A DNA stretch of 64,000 bases from Pleodorina starrii (GCA_030267565.1 BRXU01000021.1:359501-423500); one strand, 5' to 3'. Numbered from the stretch's first letter, positions 10,558-23,338 are shown. Numbers and translations: made by a program. The notes: generated by a model from the sequence alone, not told the origin.

Positions 10558-10803
10558 ACCGCAACCGCAACTGCAACCGCAACCGTAACCGCAAGTGCAA
10601 CCGCAACCACAACCACAACCACAACCGCAACCGCAACCGCAACCACAACCGCAACCGCAACCGCAACCGCAACCGCAACCGCAACCGCAACCGCAACCGC
10701 AACCGCAACCGCAACCGCAACCGCAACCGCAACCGCAACCGCAACCGCAACCGCAACCGCAACCGCAACCACAACCACAACCGCAACCGCACCCGCACCC
10801 GCA
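10558..10803. repeat. (CCGCAA)n hexamer array
   Basis: About 40 units with some CCACAA variants. It grades into CCGCAC near 10,788. Confidence 0.95.
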
Positions 10804-11862
10804 CCCGCCTCATGCTCCACGCCGATCCACCCCATGCTCCGCTCCACTTCATGCTCCGCACCGCTTCATCTTGCCACATGCTCCGCGGTGCTCCACCTGG
10901 CCCCATGCTCCGCCCCGCCCCACCTCGCTCCATGCCGCCCCGCTTCACCACATGCTCCACCCCGCCCCACCCCGCCCCATGCTCCACCCCGGTCCACCTC
11001 GCCCCATGCTCCGCCCCCTTGTACCCACCCTCCCGACCGCTCGTTTTTCCTTCCCCCCCTCCCGACACACCCTGCCTTATGCCACATTCGAGAAGCAACG
11101 TCGCATCGCCTCCCATCCTGCTGTCGTTCCCCTTTTTCCCCCCTCCCATCCTGCCGTCCTTCTCCCCTCTCTGTGATGTTCCCCTCCCTTCTCCCCCTTC
11201 CTCCTCCCGCCCCACAAATTTCCCCGTCTGGTTTCCCTACTCCAAACCCTGCGATCTCACCATCACGGGGTACTCCTCATGCATGTGGGTACCTCGTGCA
11301 GCCCCCCATGCTTCGCCCCATGCTTCGTCCCGCTCCACCTCGGCCCATGCTCCACGCCGGTCCGCCTCACCCCGGGGGCTCCTAAATGGCACCCAATAAC
11401 ACCCCAAGCCCCCCGGGGGCCCCCCAGTGCCACACCATGCCACCCCAAGCTCCCCGTTGGCCCCCAAATCCCCGCCCACCCATCCGGTCATCTTATCCAC
11501 GGATGCTGGGGGATGAAATGATGCCGGTTCCCCACTCGGTTTCCCCACTCAGAGCCCCCGCAACAGCTGACCCCCGCAGCCATCTCCATCTCCTGGCCCA
11601 CCCCGCCCCGCCCCTGCTCCTGACTTGCCCCCGCCCCCCCTGCCCTGCCTGCGTTGCGTTCCCCTCGTCCGGGGCCGTGTTTATTACCCCTCCTGCCCCT
11701 TGCCCTGCTTGCCCCTGCTCCCTGCCTGCCCGCCTGCCCCTGCCTGCCCCTGCCTGCCTGCCCCTGATCTGTCCTGCGTGCCCATACGCCTTGTACTTCG
11801 CCCGCCGCTGCACGCAGCACGCACCCTGACCTCCACGGATGCTGGGGGATCAACGGCTGACT
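10788..11862. repeat. 1.07-kb dispersed duplication, copy 1
   Basis: Matches 28,909-29,962 over its length with minor insertions. Both start at the CCGCAC run followed by TCATGCTCCACGCCGATCCA. A third, short partial copy is at 20,275-20,377. Confidence 0.85.
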
Positions 11863-12000
11863 CCCGCATCCTCCCCCTAGCCACGGCCACTATTCCTCTC
11901 GCTGGCTACCCATACGCCTTCTACTTTGCCCGCCGCTCCACGCAGCACGCACCCTGACCTCCAGGGATGCTGGGGGATCAACGGCCTTTGGCCTTTATCG

Positions 12001-12020
12001 TAGGGGGTAGGGGGTAGGGG
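12001..12020. repeat. short GGGGGTA heptamer run
   Basis: Nearly three units of TAGGGGG, one base different from the GGGGCTA heptamer of the two long arrays. Confidence 0.6.
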
Positions 12021-12603
12021 ATGAAATGATGAGTAACGGCTGATCGGCCTTGTCCCCGCTTGTTCTGTCACCCCCAGGCCGCATGCCTCCCAACACACCC
12101 ACCCCGCCTCTGCCCTTGACTTTCCCCTGCCCTGCCCCCCTCCCCCCTGCTCTGCCTGCGTTGCGTTCCCCTTGCCTGCCTGCCCCTGCCTGCCTGCCCC
12201 TCCCTGCCTGCCCCTGCTGTGCTCTTGCGTGAATGCCACCACGTCGCACCCCCATGCTCTGCACTTCTTGAGAAAAAAACGAAAATGAAACGAAAAATGA
12301 AAAAACGACAAACGAAAACGAAGAACGAAAAAGGGTCGCACAGGATTTGAACCGGCGACTTCTGGAGGCACGGGTGCGCGAGATGAGGAAAAATTAAAAA
12401 ATAAATTATGCATGCGTGAGGTTTCGAACCGACGACCTCAGATTTCATTCGACACGACCTTGCGACTCAGCAGTTTAGAGACATGCCAGAGTTGGAGAAC
12501 CAATTGTCCAAACCCCACAAGTGTGAAAAATGCACGAGTGGCCCCGGCATCAACTGGCCTTCGGCTCGCCCTTTGGGCTCGCTTAGCAAATCCCTTTCGC
12601 GGC
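12015..12603. repeat. copy of the 7.49-8.09 kb block, with module A
   Basis: Matches 7,493-8,095 and 34,728-35,260, including an A-rich GAAAAAAAACGAAAATG-type stretch and module A. It shares GGAGGCACGGG with the 35-kb copy against GGATGCACGGG at 7.8 kb, so these two are closer to each other. Confidence 0.85.
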
Positions 12604-12892
12604 GCAACCGCAACCGCAACTGCAACCGAAACCGAAACCAAAACCGCAACCGTAACCGCAACCGCAACCGCACTGAATGCATCGTAACCGCGACCGAAAC
12701 CGAAATCAAAACAGAAACCGAAACCAAAACCGAAACTAACGTAACCGAAACCGAAACCGAAACGGAAACCGAAACCCAAACCGAAACCGAAACCGAAAGC
12801 GCAACAGCAACCGAAACCGAATCCGAAACGGAAACCGCAACCGAAACCACGAGTGCAACCAAAACCGGAACCGAAACCGCAACCCCATCCCA
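12604..12892. repeat. mixed CCGCAA/CCGAAA hexamer array
   Basis: Degenerate array that changes from CCGCAA to CCGAAA units, with several interruptions. Confidence 0.92.
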
Positions 12893-14204
12893 CCCCACCA
12901 TGTTGCACCCCACTTCGACTCACCCTATGCTCCACCCAACCCCACCCGGGGGCCCCTCAATGCCACCCCAAGCCCCCTAGGGCTCCCCAATGCCCAGCCT
13001 CGCTTCACCCCATGCTCCGCTGCACTCCGTCTTGCCCACCGCCACCCACCCATCCCGTGATGTTATCCATGGATGCTGGGGGGATGAAATGATGCCGGTT
13101 CCCCAGTCTATTCCCCTCACACCAACGGCTGCCCCATGCATCCATGTCCATCTCCTCCACCACATCCCCCCTTGCCCTTGCCCCCGCTTGTTCTGTCACC
13201 CCCAGGCCGCATGCCTCCCAACACACTCACCCCACCTCTGCCCCTGACTTGCCCCCACCCTGCCTGCCGTCCCCCCTGTTCTGCCTGTGTTGCATTTCCT
13301 TCGCCCCTGGCCGTTCTTATTACCCCCCCTGCCCCTTGCCCTGCCTGCCCCTGTTCCCTGCCTGCCTGCCCCTGTTCCCTGCCTGCCTGCCCCTCCCATG
13401 CTGTGCACCTCAGTGGCACGTCTTGCCCGGCATCACCCCTGCGATCTCGCCATCATAGGGTACTCCTCATGCATGTGGGTACCTCACACAGCCGGTCCGC
13501 ATCCCCCTTCCTCTTCCCCTGCCCCACAAATTTCTCCGTCGGGTTTCCCTACTCTCGACCCCTCGTTTTTCCTTCCCCCCCTCCCGACACACCCTACCGT
13601 ATTTTTCACCGTGCCCCAACAGCTGACCCCCGCATCCATCTCCATGTCTTCCCCCACATCCCCCTTCGCCGGGTAACTTTTGCTCGCTTGTCAATTTTTC
13701 GACGTGCCCCAACGGCTGACCCCCGCATTCATGTCCATCTCCTCCCCCACATCCCCCCTTGTCCTTGCGTCCGCTTGTTCTGTCACCCCCAGGCCGCATG
13801 CCTCCCAACACACCCACCCCGCCCCTGCTCCTGACTTGCCCCTGCCCTGCCTCCCCCCCTGCCCTGCCTGTGTTGTGTTTCCCTCACCCCGGGCCATCCT
13901 TATTGCAGCAGTTGTGTGTGCGCTGTACTGTACTACCGTTCATGAAGGCCCGGCGCTTCCGTGCAGCAGTGCTTGCCCCACCCCACTCCACCGAGCTGTG
14001 CCCCGCCATGCCGAGCGCCCGACCCCGCCGTCGCGTCCGAACTACCCTTCACCCACCTTCACTATACTGCCGGCGTTCCACTCCACGTCCTCTTCACTAA
14101 TTATTCCCACTTCGGTGGCTCCCTTACCCACGTCGAGTATACCGCTCTGGCCGCTATCTCAGTCAGGCAGGCAGCCAGTCAGGCAGGCAGGCAGGCAGCC
14201 GGTG

Positions 14205-14396
14205 GGCGCGGAGCATGGGGCAGCACTCCCGCGTCGTGCACCGCAGTCCCGCAGGACCGCAGTCCCGCTGCACCGCAGTCCCGCAGGAAGTTGAACAGCA
14301 GTTGGTTGGTTGGTCCCGCGTCGTTGCTGCAGTGCTGTTACTAACAAAGCAGTAACAGGCTCGTGGTCTTTTGAAAAATAAATTTTAATTAAAAAG
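14205..14396 (-). mobile_element. module B copy, rearranged
   Basis: The CCGCAGTCCCGCAGGA segment is repeated within it, and the middle of the module is partly lost. It ends CTTTTGAAAAATAAATTTTA. Confidence 0.65.
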
Positions 14397-14640
14397 AGGG
14401 TCGCGCAGGATTTGACCTGGCGATCTCTGATTTTAAATAATTATTGGTCGACCGGGAGTCGAACTGGCAACCTCTGGATTCCTTCGTCGGCGTGCTAGCG
14501 ATCGACCGTTTTACAGACATGCCAAAGTCGGAAAACCCCGGTACATGATTCTAGACTCCAGATTTTGCACGAGTGGCCACGGTATCACTGGCCTTCGGCT
14601 CGCCCTTTGGGCTCGCTTAGCAAATCCCTTTCGCGGCGCA
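14397..14640 (-). mobile_element. module A copy
   Basis: tRNA-like B boxes near 14,415 and 14,460 on the minus strand, then the conserved block and terminus CTTTCGCGGCGCAACTGC. Confidence 0.72.
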
Positions 14641-14873
14641 ACTGCAACCGCAACCACAACCGCAACCACAACCGCAATCACAGCCGCAACCACAACCGCA
14701 ACCGAAACCGCAACCGAAACGAAAACCAAAATCGAAACCGCAACCGAAACCGAAACCGAAACCGAAAGCGAAACCGAAACCGGAAGCGAAATCGAAACCG
14801 AAACCCAAACCGCAACCGAAATCGAAACCAAAACCGAAACGGAAACCGAAACCGAAACCGAGACCGAAACCAA
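14641..14873. repeat. CCGCAA to CCGAAA hexamer array
   Basis: Starts with CCGCAA and CCACAA units and becomes CCGAAA. The CCGAAA end is shared with 15,918-16,050. Confidence 0.92.
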
Positions 14874-15919
14874 CATTGTGTCCCCTCCCATCCTGCTATC
14901 ATTTCCCTTTTCTCCCGTCTCCTATCCTGCCGTCTTTTTGGCCTCTTTTCGATTGAGTCATGCCCCTACCCCGCGATCCACCCTTCTCCCCTCCCCTATG
15001 ATCCGATCTTCTTGCATCCACCGCCGCCGCCTCCGCCGCCTATGACATCACCACTTCCGTGCAGCGGTGCTTGCGTCAACCCATTCCACCGAGCCGTGCC
15101 CCTAACCCACCCGCCGCCTAACCCACCGCCACCCACCTATCCCGTCATGTTATCCAAGGATGCTGGGTGATGAAATGAGGCCGGTTTGCCAGTCAGATTC
15201 TCCACTCAGAGGCACGGTTATTCCCCTTAGACCAACACCTGACCCCCGCATCCATGTCCATCTCCTCCCCCACATCCCCCGTTGCCCTTGCTCCCGGTTG
15301 TTGTGTCACCCCCGGGCCGCATGCCTCCCAATACACCCACCCCGTCCCTGCCCCTGAGTTGCCCTCACTCTGCCTTCCTGCCCGCCTGTCCCTGCCTGTC
15401 CCTGCCTGCCCCTATGCTACCGTTTCGTACTCCCATGCTCTGCACTTCACAGGCACTTCTTGCCCGGCATCACCCTGCGATGTCGCCATCATGGGGTACC
15501 CCTCATGCATGTGGGTACCTCGCACAGCCGGTCTGCATCCCCCTTCCTCTTCCCCCGCCCCATAAATTTGTCCGTCGGGTTTCCCTACTGTGGATCCCTC
15601 GTTTTTCCCTCCTCCCCTCCCGACAGACCCTGCCGTATTTTTCGTCGCGCCCGAACGGCTGACCCCCGCATCCATGTCCATGTTCTCCCCCACATGCCCC
15701 CTCGCCGGGTAACTTTTGCTCGCTCGTCAATTTTTCGCCGTGCCCCAGCGGCTGACCCCCGCTTGTTCTGTCACACCCACCCTGCCCCATAGTCCGTGCT
15801 GCCCCGCCTCACCCCATGCTCTGCCCCGCTCCGCCCCATACTCCGTGCCGCTCCACCCCGCCCTATGCTGCGCCCTCTGCGCTCCTAATTCTGTCGCCCC
15901 GCCCCATGCTCCGCCCCGA
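14743..15919. repeat. tandem duplication unit 1 (1,177 bp)
   Basis: Followed at a fixed offset of 1,177 bp by a nearly identical unit. CATTGTGTCCCCTCCCATCC lies at 14,874 and 16,051. The left boundary is blurred by the CCGAAA array. Confidence 0.88.
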
Positions 15920-17096
15920 AACTGAAACCGAAACCGAAACGAAAGCGAAACCGAAACCGGAACCGAAATCGAAACCGAAACCCAAACCGAAACCGAAACC
16001 GAAACCAAAACCGAAACGGAAACCGAAACCGAAACCGAGACCGAAACCAACATTGTGTCCCCTCCCATCCTGCTATCATTTCCCTTTTCTCCCGTCTCCT
16101 ATCCTGCCGTCTTTTTGGCCTCTTTTCGATTGAGTCATGCCCCTACCCCGCGATCCACCCTTCTCCCCTCCCCTATGATCCGATCTTCTTGCATCCACCG
16201 CCGCCGCCTCCGCCGCCTATGACATCACCGCTTCCGTGCAGCGGTGCTTGCGTCAACCCATTCCACCGAGCCGTGCCCCTAACCCACCCGCCGCCTAACC
16301 CACCGCCACCCACCTATCCCGTCATGTTATCCAAGGATGCTGGGTGATGAAATGAGGCCGGTTTGCCAGTCAGATTCCCCACTCAGAGGCACGGTTATTC
16401 CCCTTAGACCAACACCTGACCCCCGCATCCATGTCCATCTCCTCCCCCACATCCCCCGTTGCCCTTGCTCCCGGTTGTTGTGTCACCCCCGGGCCGCATG
16501 CCTCCCAATACACCCACCCCGTCCCTGCCCCTGACTTGCCCTCACTCTGCCTTCCTGCCCGCCTGTCCCTGCCTGTCCCTGCCTGCCCCTATGCTACCGT
16601 TTCGTACTCCCATGCTCTGCACCTCACAGGCACTTCTTGCCCGGCATCACCCTGCGATGTCGCCATCATGGGGTACCCCTCATGCATGTGGGTACCTCGC
16701 ACAGCCGGTCTGCATCCCCCTTCCTCTTCCCCCGCCCCATAAATTTGTCCGTCGGGTTTCCCTAGTGTGGATCCCTCGTTTTTCCCTCCCCCCCTCCCGA
16801 CAGACCCTGCCGTATTTTTCGTCGCGCCCGAACGGCTGACCCCCGCATCCATATCCATGTCCTCCCCCACATGCCCCCTCGCCGGGTAACTTTTGCTCGC
16901 TCGTCAATTTTTCGCCGTGCCCCAGCGGCTGACCCCCGCTTGTTCTGTCACACCCACCCTGCCCCATAGTCCGTGCTGCCCCGCCTCACCCCATGCTCTG
17001 CCCCGCTCCGCCCCATACTCCGTGCCGCTCCACCCCGCCCTATGCTGCGCCCTCTGCGCTCCTTGTTCTGTCGCCCCGCCCCATGCTCCGCCCTGT
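15920..17096. repeat. tandem duplication unit 2 (1,177 bp)
   Basis: Second unit of the tandem pair. Its own CCGAAA array (15,918-16,050) forms the junction, which points to unequal exchange between hexamer arrays. Confidence 0.88.
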
Positions 17097-18275
17097 CCCG
17101 CCCCATGCTCCACCCCGCCCCACCCTGCCCCATGCTCTGGTTCGTTCTGCCCCGCCGCATGCTCCACTCCACCCCCGCCCCACATGTTTCCCTGTGCGTT
17201 GTCCCGCCGTGCTCCTCAATGTTCCACCCCATGGTCCGCCTCGCCTTGCCTCGTCGTATGCTCCACCCCGCCCCGCCTCGCCCCATGCTCCGTCCCGCCC
17301 CGTGTGACCCCATGCTCCGCCGCAGCCCGCCTCACTCCATGCTCCGCGCCGCTCCGCCTCGCTCCATGCTCCGCCCCGCTCCACCTGACCCCATGGTCCG
17401 CCTCACCCCAAGGCCGCATGCCTCCCAACACAGCCACCCCGCCTCTGCCCCTGAGTTGCCTCTGCCCTGCCCCCCTCCCCCCTGCCCTGCCTGTGTTGCT
17501 TTGTTCTCGGTGTACTGACCTCCATGTGGTCTGCCCCATGCGTGCGTGCCTGCCTCTCTTCGATTCACCCATGCCCTTACCCCGCGATCCGCCCTTGTCC
17601 CCTTCCCCCTCCTTGTTCGGTCGTCCCGGTCCATGCTCCGTCCCGCTCCGCACCCATGCTTGTCCTGCTTCGTTGATGACCTCTTCACCCTCAATAATCC
17701 CGGCATTTCCACCGTCCTCTCCTGCCGCAACATCGTGGCACCACGGCCCCCGACCCACCCACCCGCCACTTAACCCACCGCCACCCACCCATCCCGTCAT
17801 CTTATCCACGGATGCTTGGGGGATGAAATGATTTCGGTTCCCCACTCTATTCCCCTCGGACTAACGGCTGACCCCCCCATCCATGTCCATCTCCTCCCCT
17901 ACATCCCCCCTTGCCCTTGCCCCCGCTTGTTCTGTCACCCCCAGTCTGCATGCCTCCCAACACACCCACCCCGCCTCTGCCCTTGACTTGCCCTCGTCCT
18001 GCCCCCCCTCCCCCCTGCTCTGCCTGCGTTGCGTTCCCCTTGCCCCTAGCCGTTTTTATTTACCCCCCTGCCCCTTGCCCTGCCTGCCCCTGCTCCCTGC
18101 CCGCCTGCCCGCCTGCCCCTGCCTGCCCCTGCCTGCCTGCCCCTCCCTGCCTGCCCCTGCTGTGCTGTTGCGTGAATGCCACCACGTCGCACCCCATAAT
18201 GTGCACTTCTTGAAAACAAAAACGAAAATGAAACGAAAAATGAAAAAACGAAAAACGAAAACGAAAAACGAAAAA

Positions 18276-18504
18276 GGGTCGCGCAGGATTTGAACCGGCG
18301 ACTTCTGGATGCACGGGTACGCGAGAGGAGGAAAAATCACATAAGAAGATCTTATTGTGCCAGGATTCGAACCGGCGACCTCTGGGATCGTTGGACGTGG
18401 CGTTGAGACCGAGCGCTTTTGAAACATGCCAAAATCGGCAAACCAATTGCTTTTGTGTCCAGAATGTAAGAAATGCACGAGTGGCCACGGTATCCCTTTC
18501 GCGG
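18276..18504 (-). mobile_element. module A copy, shortened terminus
   Basis: Two B-box-like sequences near 18,292 and 18,368 on the minus strand. The usual CCTTCGGCTCGCCC part is missing, and ATCCCTTTCGCGGCGCAACT leads directly into the array. Confidence 0.72.
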
Positions 18505-18705
18505 CGCAACTGCAAGCGCAACCGCAAGCGCAACCGCAACCGAAAGCGAAACCGAAACCGAAACCGAAACCGAAACCGAAACCGAAACCGAAACCGAAAC
18601 CGAAACCGAAACCGAAACCGAAACCGAAACCGAAACCGAAACCGAAACCGAAACCGAAACCGAAACCGAAACCGAAACCAAAACCGAAACCGAAACCGAA
18701 ACCGG
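18505..18705. repeat. (CCGAAA)n hexamer array
   Basis: A few GCAAGCGCAACC-type units, then about 27 near-perfect CCGAAA units. Confidence 0.95.
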
Positions 18706-19564
18706 TCCATGCACGCCCCATGCTCCGTGCCGCTGGGTCGGCGGCGCCGTGCACCGGGTCGTGCACCCATATGCCTTCTACTTGGCCCACCGCTCCACGC
18801 AGCACGCACCCTGACCTCCACAGATGTTGGGGGATCAACTGCTGACCCCTGCATCCCCCCTTGCCCTTGCTCCCGCTTGTTCTGTCATCCCCAGGCTGCA
18901 TGCCTCCCAATACACCCACCACAACCGCAACCGCAACCGCAACCGCACACCACACACCCTGCCCTATACCACCTTCAAGAAGCAACGTTGCGTTGCCTCC
19001 AATCCTGCCGTCATTCCCCTTTTCTCCCCCCTCCCATCCTGCCGTCTTTTTGCCCTGTTTTCGACCCAGCCATGCCCCTACCCCACGATCCACCCTTCTC
19101 CCCTCCCCTGTGATCCGATCCTCTTGCGGTTATTCCCCTCAGACCAACGGCTGACTCCCGCATCCATCTACATGTCCTCCCCCACATCCCCCCTTGCCCT
19201 TGTTCCCGCTTGTTCTGTCACCCCCGGGCCGCATGCCTCCCAACACACCCACCCCGCCCCTGCCCCTGCATTTCCACCGTCCTCTCTTGTGCGCAACGTC
19301 GTGGCATCCTCCACGGCCTGTATCCCTCTTGCTGGCTACCCACACGCCTTCTACTTTACCCGCCGCTCCATGCACCCTGACCTCCTCACCCTCGTCCACA
19401 CCTACTTCCGCCCTGCAGCATGCAGCCCCCTGACCCACCCGCCGGTGAACCCACCGCCGCCAACCCATCCCGCCATCTTATCCAGGGATGCTGGGGGTAT
19501 GAAATGATTCCTGTTCCCCACTCTGTTCCAAGTGCAACCGGACCCGAAACCCAAGCCGAAACCG

Positions 19565-19632
19565 AACGGCCCCAACGGCCCCAACGGCCCCAACGGCCCC
19601 AACGGCCCCAACGGCCCCAACGGCCCCAACGG
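19565..19632. repeat. 9-bp tandem repeat AACGGCCCC
   Basis: Seven perfect units and a partial eighth. The motif resembles the GCCCCAACGGCTGACC sequence that recurs through the island, so it looks like a local expansion of it. Confidence 0.95.
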
Positions 19633-20091
19633 CTGACCTCCGCATCCATGTCCATCTCCTCCTCCACATCCCCCCTCACTCTTGCCCCCGCTTGTTCTGT
19701 CACCCCCAGGCCGCATGCCCGAATGTCACCGTGTCGTATCCCCATGCTCTGCACCTCACTGGTACTTCTTGCTGGGCATCACCCCTGCGATCTCGCATCA
19801 CAGGGTACCTTTCATGCACCGTAACCGAAACCGCTCTGCCCCGCTCTGCCCCATGCTGAAGGGCGGTCCACCCCATGCTCTGTGCCGCTCTACCTCATGC
19901 TCCGCGCCGGTCCACCTGGGCCTGTACTCTAGCTCGCCCCGGGGCCACCCAATGCCATCCCAAGCCCCCCAGGGGCCCCCATATGCCAACCGATGCCGTC
20001 CGGTTGCCCCCAATGCCCCCCCAAGCCCCCCGGGGGGCCCCTAATGCCACCTCATGCCCCCCGGGACCCCCTTAATGCCAACCCAATCCCC

Positions 20092-20225
20092 AAAGCAGTA
20101 ACAGGCTTCTGGTCTTTTGAAAAATAATTTTAATTAAAAAAGGGGCGCGCAGGATTTGAACCGGCGACCTCTGCTTTAAAATCTAAACTGGGCTACCGGG
20201 ATTCGAACCGGCGACCATAGGAACC
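20092..20225 (-). mobile_element. module B tail plus module A head
   Basis: Only CAAAGCAGTAACAGGCTTCT through TTTTAATTAAAAA of module B is present. Two B-box-like sequences of module A follow, then a short CCGCAA-rich stretch. Confidence 0.65.
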
Positions 20226-20377
20226 GCAACCGTGGCAACCGCAACCGCAACCGTAAGCGCCACCGCAACCGCCACCGCACCCGCACCCGCACCCGCCTCA
20301 TGCTCCATGCCGATCCATCCCATGGTTCCCTCCACTTCATGCTTCGCACCGCTTCATCTTGCCCCATGCTCCGCGCC

Positions 20378-21906
20378 GGGGCTAGGGGCTAGGGGCTAGG
20401 GGCTAGGGGCTAGGGGCTAGGGGCTAGGGGCTAGGGGCTAGGGGCTAGGGGCTAGGGGCTAGGGGCTAGGGGCTAGGGGCTAGGGGCTAGGGGCTAGGGG
20501 CTAGGGGCTAGGGGCTAGGGGCTAGGGGCTAGGGGCTAGGGGCTAGGGGCTAGGGGCTAGGGGCTAGGGGCTAGGGGCTAGGGGCTAGGGGCTAGGGGCT
20601 AGGGGCTAGGGGCTAGGGGCTAGGGGCTAGGGGCTAGGGGCTAGGGGCTAGGGGCTAGGGGCTAGGGGCTAGGGGCTAGGGGCTAGGGGCTAGGGGCTAG
20701 GGGCTAGGGGCTAGGGGCTAGGGGCTAGGGGCTAGGGGCTAGGGGCTAGGGGCTAGGGGCTAGGGGCTAGGGGCTAGGGGCTAGGGGCTAGGGGCTAGGG
20801 GCTAGGGGCTAGGGGCTAGGGGCTAGGGGCTAGGGGCTAGGGGCTAGGGGCTAGGGGCTAGGGGCTAGGGGCTAGGGGCTAGGGGCTAGGGGCTAGGGGC
20901 TAGGGGCTAGGGGCTAGGGGCTAGGGGCTAGGGGCTAGGGGCTAGGGGCTAGGGGCTAGGGGCTAGGGGCTAGGGGCTAGGGGCTAGGGGCTAGGGGCTA
21001 GGGGCTAGGGGCTAGGGGCTAGGGGCTAGGGGCTAGGGGCTAGGGGCTAGGGGCTAGGGGCTAGGGGCTAGGGGCTAGGGGCTAGGGGCTAGGGGCTAGG
21101 GGCTAGGGGCTAGGGGCTAGGGGCTAGGGGCTAGGGGCTAGGGGCTAGGGGCTAGGGGCTAGGGGCTAGGGGCTAGGGGCTAGGGGCTAGGGGCTAGGGG
21201 CTAGGGGCTAGGGGCTAGGGGCTAGGGGCTAGGGGCTAGGGGCTAGGGGCTAGGGGCTAGGGGCTAGGGGCTAGGGGCTAGGGGCTAGGGGCTAGGGGCT
21301 AGGGGCTAGGGGCTAGGGGCTAGGGGCTAGGGGCTAGGGGCTAGGGGCTAGGGGCTAGGGGCTAGGGGCTAGGGGCTAGGGGCTAGGGGCTAGGGGCTAG
21401 GGGCTAGGGGCTAGGGGCTAGGGGCTAGGGGCTAGGGGCTAGGGGCTAGGGGCTAGGGGCTAGGGGCTAGGGGCTAGGGGCTAGGGGCTAGGGGCTAGGG
21501 GCTAGGGGCTAGGGGCTAGGGGCTAGGGGCTAGGGGCTAGGGGCTAGGGGCTAGGGGCTAGGGGCTAGGGGCTAGGGGCTAGGGGCTAGGGGCTAGGGGC
21601 TAGGGGCTAGGGGCTAGGGGCTAGGGGCTAGGGGCTAGGGGCTAGGGGCTAGGGGCTAGGGGCTAGGGGCTAGGGGCTAGGGGCTAGGGGCTAGGGGCTA
21701 GGGGCTAGGGGCTAGGGGCTAGGGGCTAGGGGCTAGGGGCTAGGGGCTAGGGGCTAGGGGCTAGGGGCTAGGGGCTAGGGGCTAGGGGCTAGGGGCTAGG
21801 GGCTAGGGGCTAGGGGCTAGGGGCTAGGGGCTAGGGGCTAGGGGCTAGGGGCTAGGGGCTAGGGGCTAGGGGCTAGGGGCTAGGGGCTAGGGGCTAGGGG
21901 CTAGGG
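20378..21906. repeat. (GGGGCTA)n array, ~218 copies
   Basis: An essentially perfect 7-bp satellite over 1,529 bp. It resembles plant- or green-algal-type telomere repeats (TTTAGGG, TTTTAGGG) in its AGGGG core, but no known telomere has this exact unit to my knowledge. Unrelated island sequence continues on both sides, so it is internal. Confidence 0.97.
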
Positions 21907-23151
21907 CCTCCCAGGGGCCTCCCAATGCCACCCCAAGCTCCCGGGGGCCCCCCAATGCCACCCCAAGCCCCCCGGGCGCCCCCCAATAGCACCGCAAGCT
22001 TCCTGGGGGCCCCCCGATGCCACCCCAAGCCTCCTGGGGGCGTCCCAATGCCACCCAAGCTCCCGAGATACCCTGCCCTATGCCACCTCCGAGAACCAAC
22101 ATCGCGTCGCCTCCCATCCTGCCGTCGTTCCCCTTGTGTCCCCCCTCCCATCCTCCCGTCCTTGTCCCCTCTCTTTGACTCACCCGTGCCTTTACCCCGC
22201 GATCCGCCTTTCTCCTCTTCCCTGTTATCCGTTCCTCTTGCATCGCCCCATGGTCCGTTCCGCCTTGCCTCATCCTATGCTCCTGCCCGCCCCGCCTCAC
22301 CCTACGCTCCGCCCCGCCCTGTGTCGCCCTATGCTCCGCCCCGCTCTGCCTCGCTCCATGCTCCGCGCCGCTCCGCTTCGCCCCATGCTCCGCCCCGCTC
22401 CACCTCGCCCCATGCTCCGCCCCGCCGTTATCTTCACTCCGCCACACCTCACTCCATGCTCCGCCCAGCTGTGCCCCATGCTCCACTCTGCCCCACCTCA
22501 CCCCATGCTGCACCCCGCCTCGGTGCCGCCCCTCCAGCTCTGCCACCCTCCAGCTCGTTTGCATGCCTCACTCCCATGCTCCGCTTTGCCTCGCCTCACC
22601 GGATGCTCTGCCCCATGCTCCGCCTCGCCTTACCCCATGCTCCACCCAGCCACGCCCCGCCCTATGCTCCGCCCCGTCCCGCCTTGCTCCGACCTTGTGA
22701 TGGAGCGTTTGTGTGGAGTGGTGTGGCGTGTGGCGCCGTCTGCGTTGTCTCGCCCACTGTTCCCCGCGGCGCCGTGCCGTGCACTATCGGGCCTCACCTC
22801 GCTCCTCCCAATGCCCGGCCCGTTCTGCCTTGCCTCATCCTAGGCTCCACCCTGCCCCGCCATGCCCCATGCTTGTACTACCGTTCATGAAGGCGTGGCG
22901 CTTCCGTGCAGCAGTGCTTGCCCCACCCCACTCCACCGAGCTGTGCCCCGCCATGCCGAGCGCTGGACCCCACCGTCGCGTCCGAACTACCCTTCGGCAC
23001 GTCACGTCACGTCCCTGCTGCCGCTTTGCCGCCCACATCCCTTATATCTAGTCACGTCCCTGCTGCCGCTTTGCCGCCCACATCCCTTATATCTACTCAT
23101 CCTCCACTTCTCATATATCCACTCCAGCAGGCAGGCAGACACGCAGGCAGG

Positions 23152-23338
23152 CAGCCGTATTGCTGACATTTCGCTGCTGAGCAGTCCCGCAGGAAGTTGA
23201 ATAGCAGTTGGTATGGAATCTGCTAGCACGGTGCACGCGGAGCATGGGGCAGCACTCCAGCGTCGTTGCTGCAGTGCTGCTACTAACAAAGCAGTAACAG
23301 GCTCCTGGTCTTTTGAAAAATAAATTTTAATTAAAAAA
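23152..23338 (-). mobile_element. module B copy
   Basis: Full-length copy preceded by GCAGGCAG units. Just upstream, a 54-bp unit with CCGCTTTGCCGCCCACATCC is tandemly repeated (about 23,000-23,095). Confidence 0.75.

Noticed and set aside
20378..21906. GGGGCTA array as a chromosome end
   Set aside because: Complex sequence continues for tens of kilobases on both sides, and the second array has the same orientation. It is internal.
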